Shown here: one piece after another, positions 15,344 to 16,528 of the stretch
Numbering within the stretch: the stretch's first letter is position 1
Layout of the letters: every line of letters starts with the position of its first letter
DNA from: Lachnospiraceae bacterium
GTDB lineage: Bacteria; Bacillota_A; Clostridia; Lachnospirales; Lachnospiraceae
NCBI GenBank assembly: GCA_009774655.1
Contig: VSOD01000036.1
Coordinates: 1 to 16,528 of the forward strand
Direction: 5' to 3'
DNA: 16,528 nt
Program-made: the position numbers and the translations under genes
The notes under the pieces: generated by a model
Seen by the model: the letters and a program-made list of their open reading frames with translations, nothing else
The model's database searches: none
What the model was told of the DNA's origin: nothing

Positions 15344-16441
15344 ATGAAAAATATAATGGTAAATAGGCTTGACAGAGGTTTTTATAAGTATCAGTCTGAA
15401 TTTGAGAACAAGGCGCTGGAAGTTCTCAGGTCAGGGTGGTATATACTTGGTAAAGAGGTATCAGCTTTTGAAGCTGAATTTGCAGACTACATTGGAACAA
15501 AGTACTGTGTTGGAGTTGCCAGTGGGTTGGATGCACTATGGATCGCGTTTCGCATTCTTGGGATCAGTAAAGGCGATGAGGTTATTGTACAGGGTAACAC
15601 TTACATAGCAAGTGTGATGGGAATTACGATCAACGGTGCAACACCGGTTTTTGTAGAGCCTGATGAATACTTTAATATAGATGCGTCCAAAATTGAAGAG
15701 AAAATCACAGAAAGAACAAAGGCAATTCTTGTTGTACATCTGTATGGACAGGCATCTAATATGAAGCCTGTCGTTGATTTGTGCAAAAAGTATAATCTGC
15801 GCCTGGTAGAGGATTGTGCACAATCTCATGGAGCAAAGTTTGATGGTCAGACGACGGGATCGTTTGGAGATATAGGATGTTTTTCTTTTTATCCGTCCAA
15901 AAATCTGGGCGCATTTGGAGATGGGGGAGCAATTGTTACAAATGATGAAGAATTGAATAATGATGCAAGAGTATTTCGTAATTATGGCAGTGAAAAAAGA
16001 TATTACAATCGTGTGGTCGGAACGAATTCCAGATTAGACGAAATGCAGGCAGGATTGCTTCGTGTAAGATTGAGCCATATGCAGGAGCTGGAAGAAGAAA
16101 AAAGGAATATTTCAAATAGATATTTAGACGAGCTGCAATCTTCTTCTATTATATTACCACGTATTAGAGAAGGTGCAACACATATATGGCATCAGTTTGT
16201 AATCAGAGTGCAGAGAAGGCAGCAGCTGATAGACTATTTGCTTGAAAAAGGAATTGGTACAATGATTCATTACCCGATTCCACCACATCTTTCAGAGGCA
16301 TACCGCTGTCTTCACATTCCGAAGGGGAGCTTGCCGATAACGGAATCATATGCGGAGTCTGTTTTGTCTATTCCGCTTTATAATGGGATGACAGCAGAAG
16401 AACAAAACTATGTTATTGATGTGATTAATAGATGGAGGTAG
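15344..16441 (+). CDS. fdtB: DegT/DnrJ/EryC1-family sugar aminotransferase (FdtB/QdtB-like)
   Basis: This 365-residue PLP-dependent aminotransferase is expected to convert a dTDP-3-keto-6-deoxyhexose to the 3-amino sugar using glutamate. VEDCAQSHGA (155-164) supplies the Asp157 and Gln160 that hold the PLP ring. SFYPSKNLGAFGDGGA contains the internal-aldimine lysine Lys186 in the characteristic SKNLG setting of the 3-aminotransferase branch (FdtB, QdtB, DesV-like). The N-terminal LRSGWYILGKEVSAFEAEFA is typical of the family and the length is standard. GGGATGGGG at 15331-15339 supports the ATG at 15344. The following gene starts seven bases after the stop and is FdtA/QdtA-like, the isomerase providing this enzyme's substrate. 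Whether the product is Fuc3N or Qui3N cannot be told here, so the symbol denotes family type. Confidence 0.88.
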   Translation: MKNIMVNRLDRGFYKYQSEFENKALEVLRSGWYILGKEVSAFEAEFADYIGTKYCVGVASGLDALWIAFRILGISKGDEVIVQGNTYIASVMGITINGATPVFVEPDEYFNIDASKIEEKITERTKAILVVHLYGQASNMKPVVDLCKKYNLRLVEDCAQSHGAKFDGQTTGSFGDIGCFSFYPSKNLGAFGDGGAIVTNDEELNNDARVFRNYGSEKRYYNRVVGTNSRLDEMQAGLLRVRLSHMQELEEEKRNISNRYLDELQSSSIILPRIREGATHIWHQFVIRVQRRQQLIDYLLEKGIGTMIHYPIPPHLSEAYRCLHIPKGSLPITESYAESVLSIPLYNGMTAEEQNYVIDVINRWR

Positions 16442-16447
16442 GTTCAG

Positions 16448-16528
16448 ATGCATAACATGAATCAAGTAAGAATGATAGATTTTCCGGAACATGGTGATGA
16501 GAGAGGACATTTGGTTATAGTAGAAGGT
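16448..16528 (+). CDS. fdtA: dTDP-4-keto-6-deoxyhexose 3,4-ketoisomerase, N-terminus (FdtA/QdtA/WxcM-like cupin; cut by window end)
   Basis: Only the first 27 codons are present, running off the window end. VRMIDFPEHGDERGHLVIVEG (from residue 7) contains the conserved start of the FdtA/QdtA/WxcM cupin family, where 'iDFP..gDeRG.Lv..E' leads into the first strands. The known reaction moves the keto group of dTDP-4-keto-6-deoxyglucose from C4 to C3 before transamination. A near-perfect ribosome site, GGAGGT at 16434-16439, lies eight bases from the ATG, inside the end of the aminotransferase gene. The adjacent aminotransferase is the expected partner. FdtA (galacto product) and QdtA (gluco product) cannot be separated without the rest of the protein, so the symbol is a family label. 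Confidence 0.8.
   Translation, partial: MHNMNQVRMIDFPEHGDERGHLVIVEG

Noticed and set aside
1..16528. Search for tRNA, rRNA, CRISPR arrays, insertion sequences and transposase genes
   Set aside because: By eye I found no tRNA-like cloverleaf, no regularly spaced repeats, and no transposase or integrase motifs in any coding frame. A covariance-model scan would be more sensitive.

Overview
The window looks like the interior of a long cell-surface glycopolymer (capsule, teichuronic-acid-like or S-layer-type glycan) locus from a low-to-mid-GC Gram-positive anaerobe, most likely a clostridial (Lachnospiraceae-like) Firmicute. That reading rests on purine-rich Shine-Dalgarno sites (GGAGGT, AAGGAG), a TuaH-like teichuronic-acid glycosyltransferase, and polytopic DUF6056-like proteins. 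It is inference from style and gene content; there is no rRNA or other taxonomic marker. Every gene is on the + strand, most are separated by under 60 bases or overlap, and I see no convincing internal terminator.

Region 1 (1-4539) has the highest GC. It holds the tail of a glycosyltransferase, a GT2 rhamnosyltransferase-type enzyme, a TuaH-like GT-B glycosyltransferase, a non-hydrolysing UDP-GlcNAc 2-epimerase (supplying UDP-ManNAc) and a GT4 glycosyltransferase. These are cytoplasmic steps that make a donor and build a lipid-linked repeat unit.

Region 2 (4595-12132) holds a first DUF6056-like membrane protein, an NAD-dependent sugar epimerase/dehydratase preceded by a good extended -10 promoter, a GT39/ArnT-like membrane glycosyltransferase with an unusual acidic Ser/Thr-rich insertion, a PglK/MsbA-type ABC flippase, and a GT2 enzyme whose start overlaps the flippase gene. 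This block suggests lipid-linked sugars being moved across the membrane and further glycosylated outside.

Region 3 (12133-16528) is the most AT-rich at its left end. A second DUF6056-like protein is followed by a GtrB/DPM1-like polyprenyl-phosphate glycosyltransferase, a GNAT acetyltransferase, a DegT/DnrJ/EryC1 aminotransferase and the first 27 codons of an FdtA/QdtA-type cupin ketoisomerase. The last three form a recognisable dTDP-3-amino-3,6-dideoxyhexose (Fuc3N/Qui3N-type) N-acyl sugar module. The dTDP-glucose genes (rmlA, rmlB) are not in the window.

The most interesting idea is that the two DUF6056-like proteins are GT-C-type glycosyltransferases. Both carry an Asp-Asp pair just after the first membrane segment and a PGNxxR motif about 200 residues later. 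They may use polyprenyl-phosphate sugars, such as those made by the adjacent GtrB-like enzyme, to decorate the polymer outside the cell.
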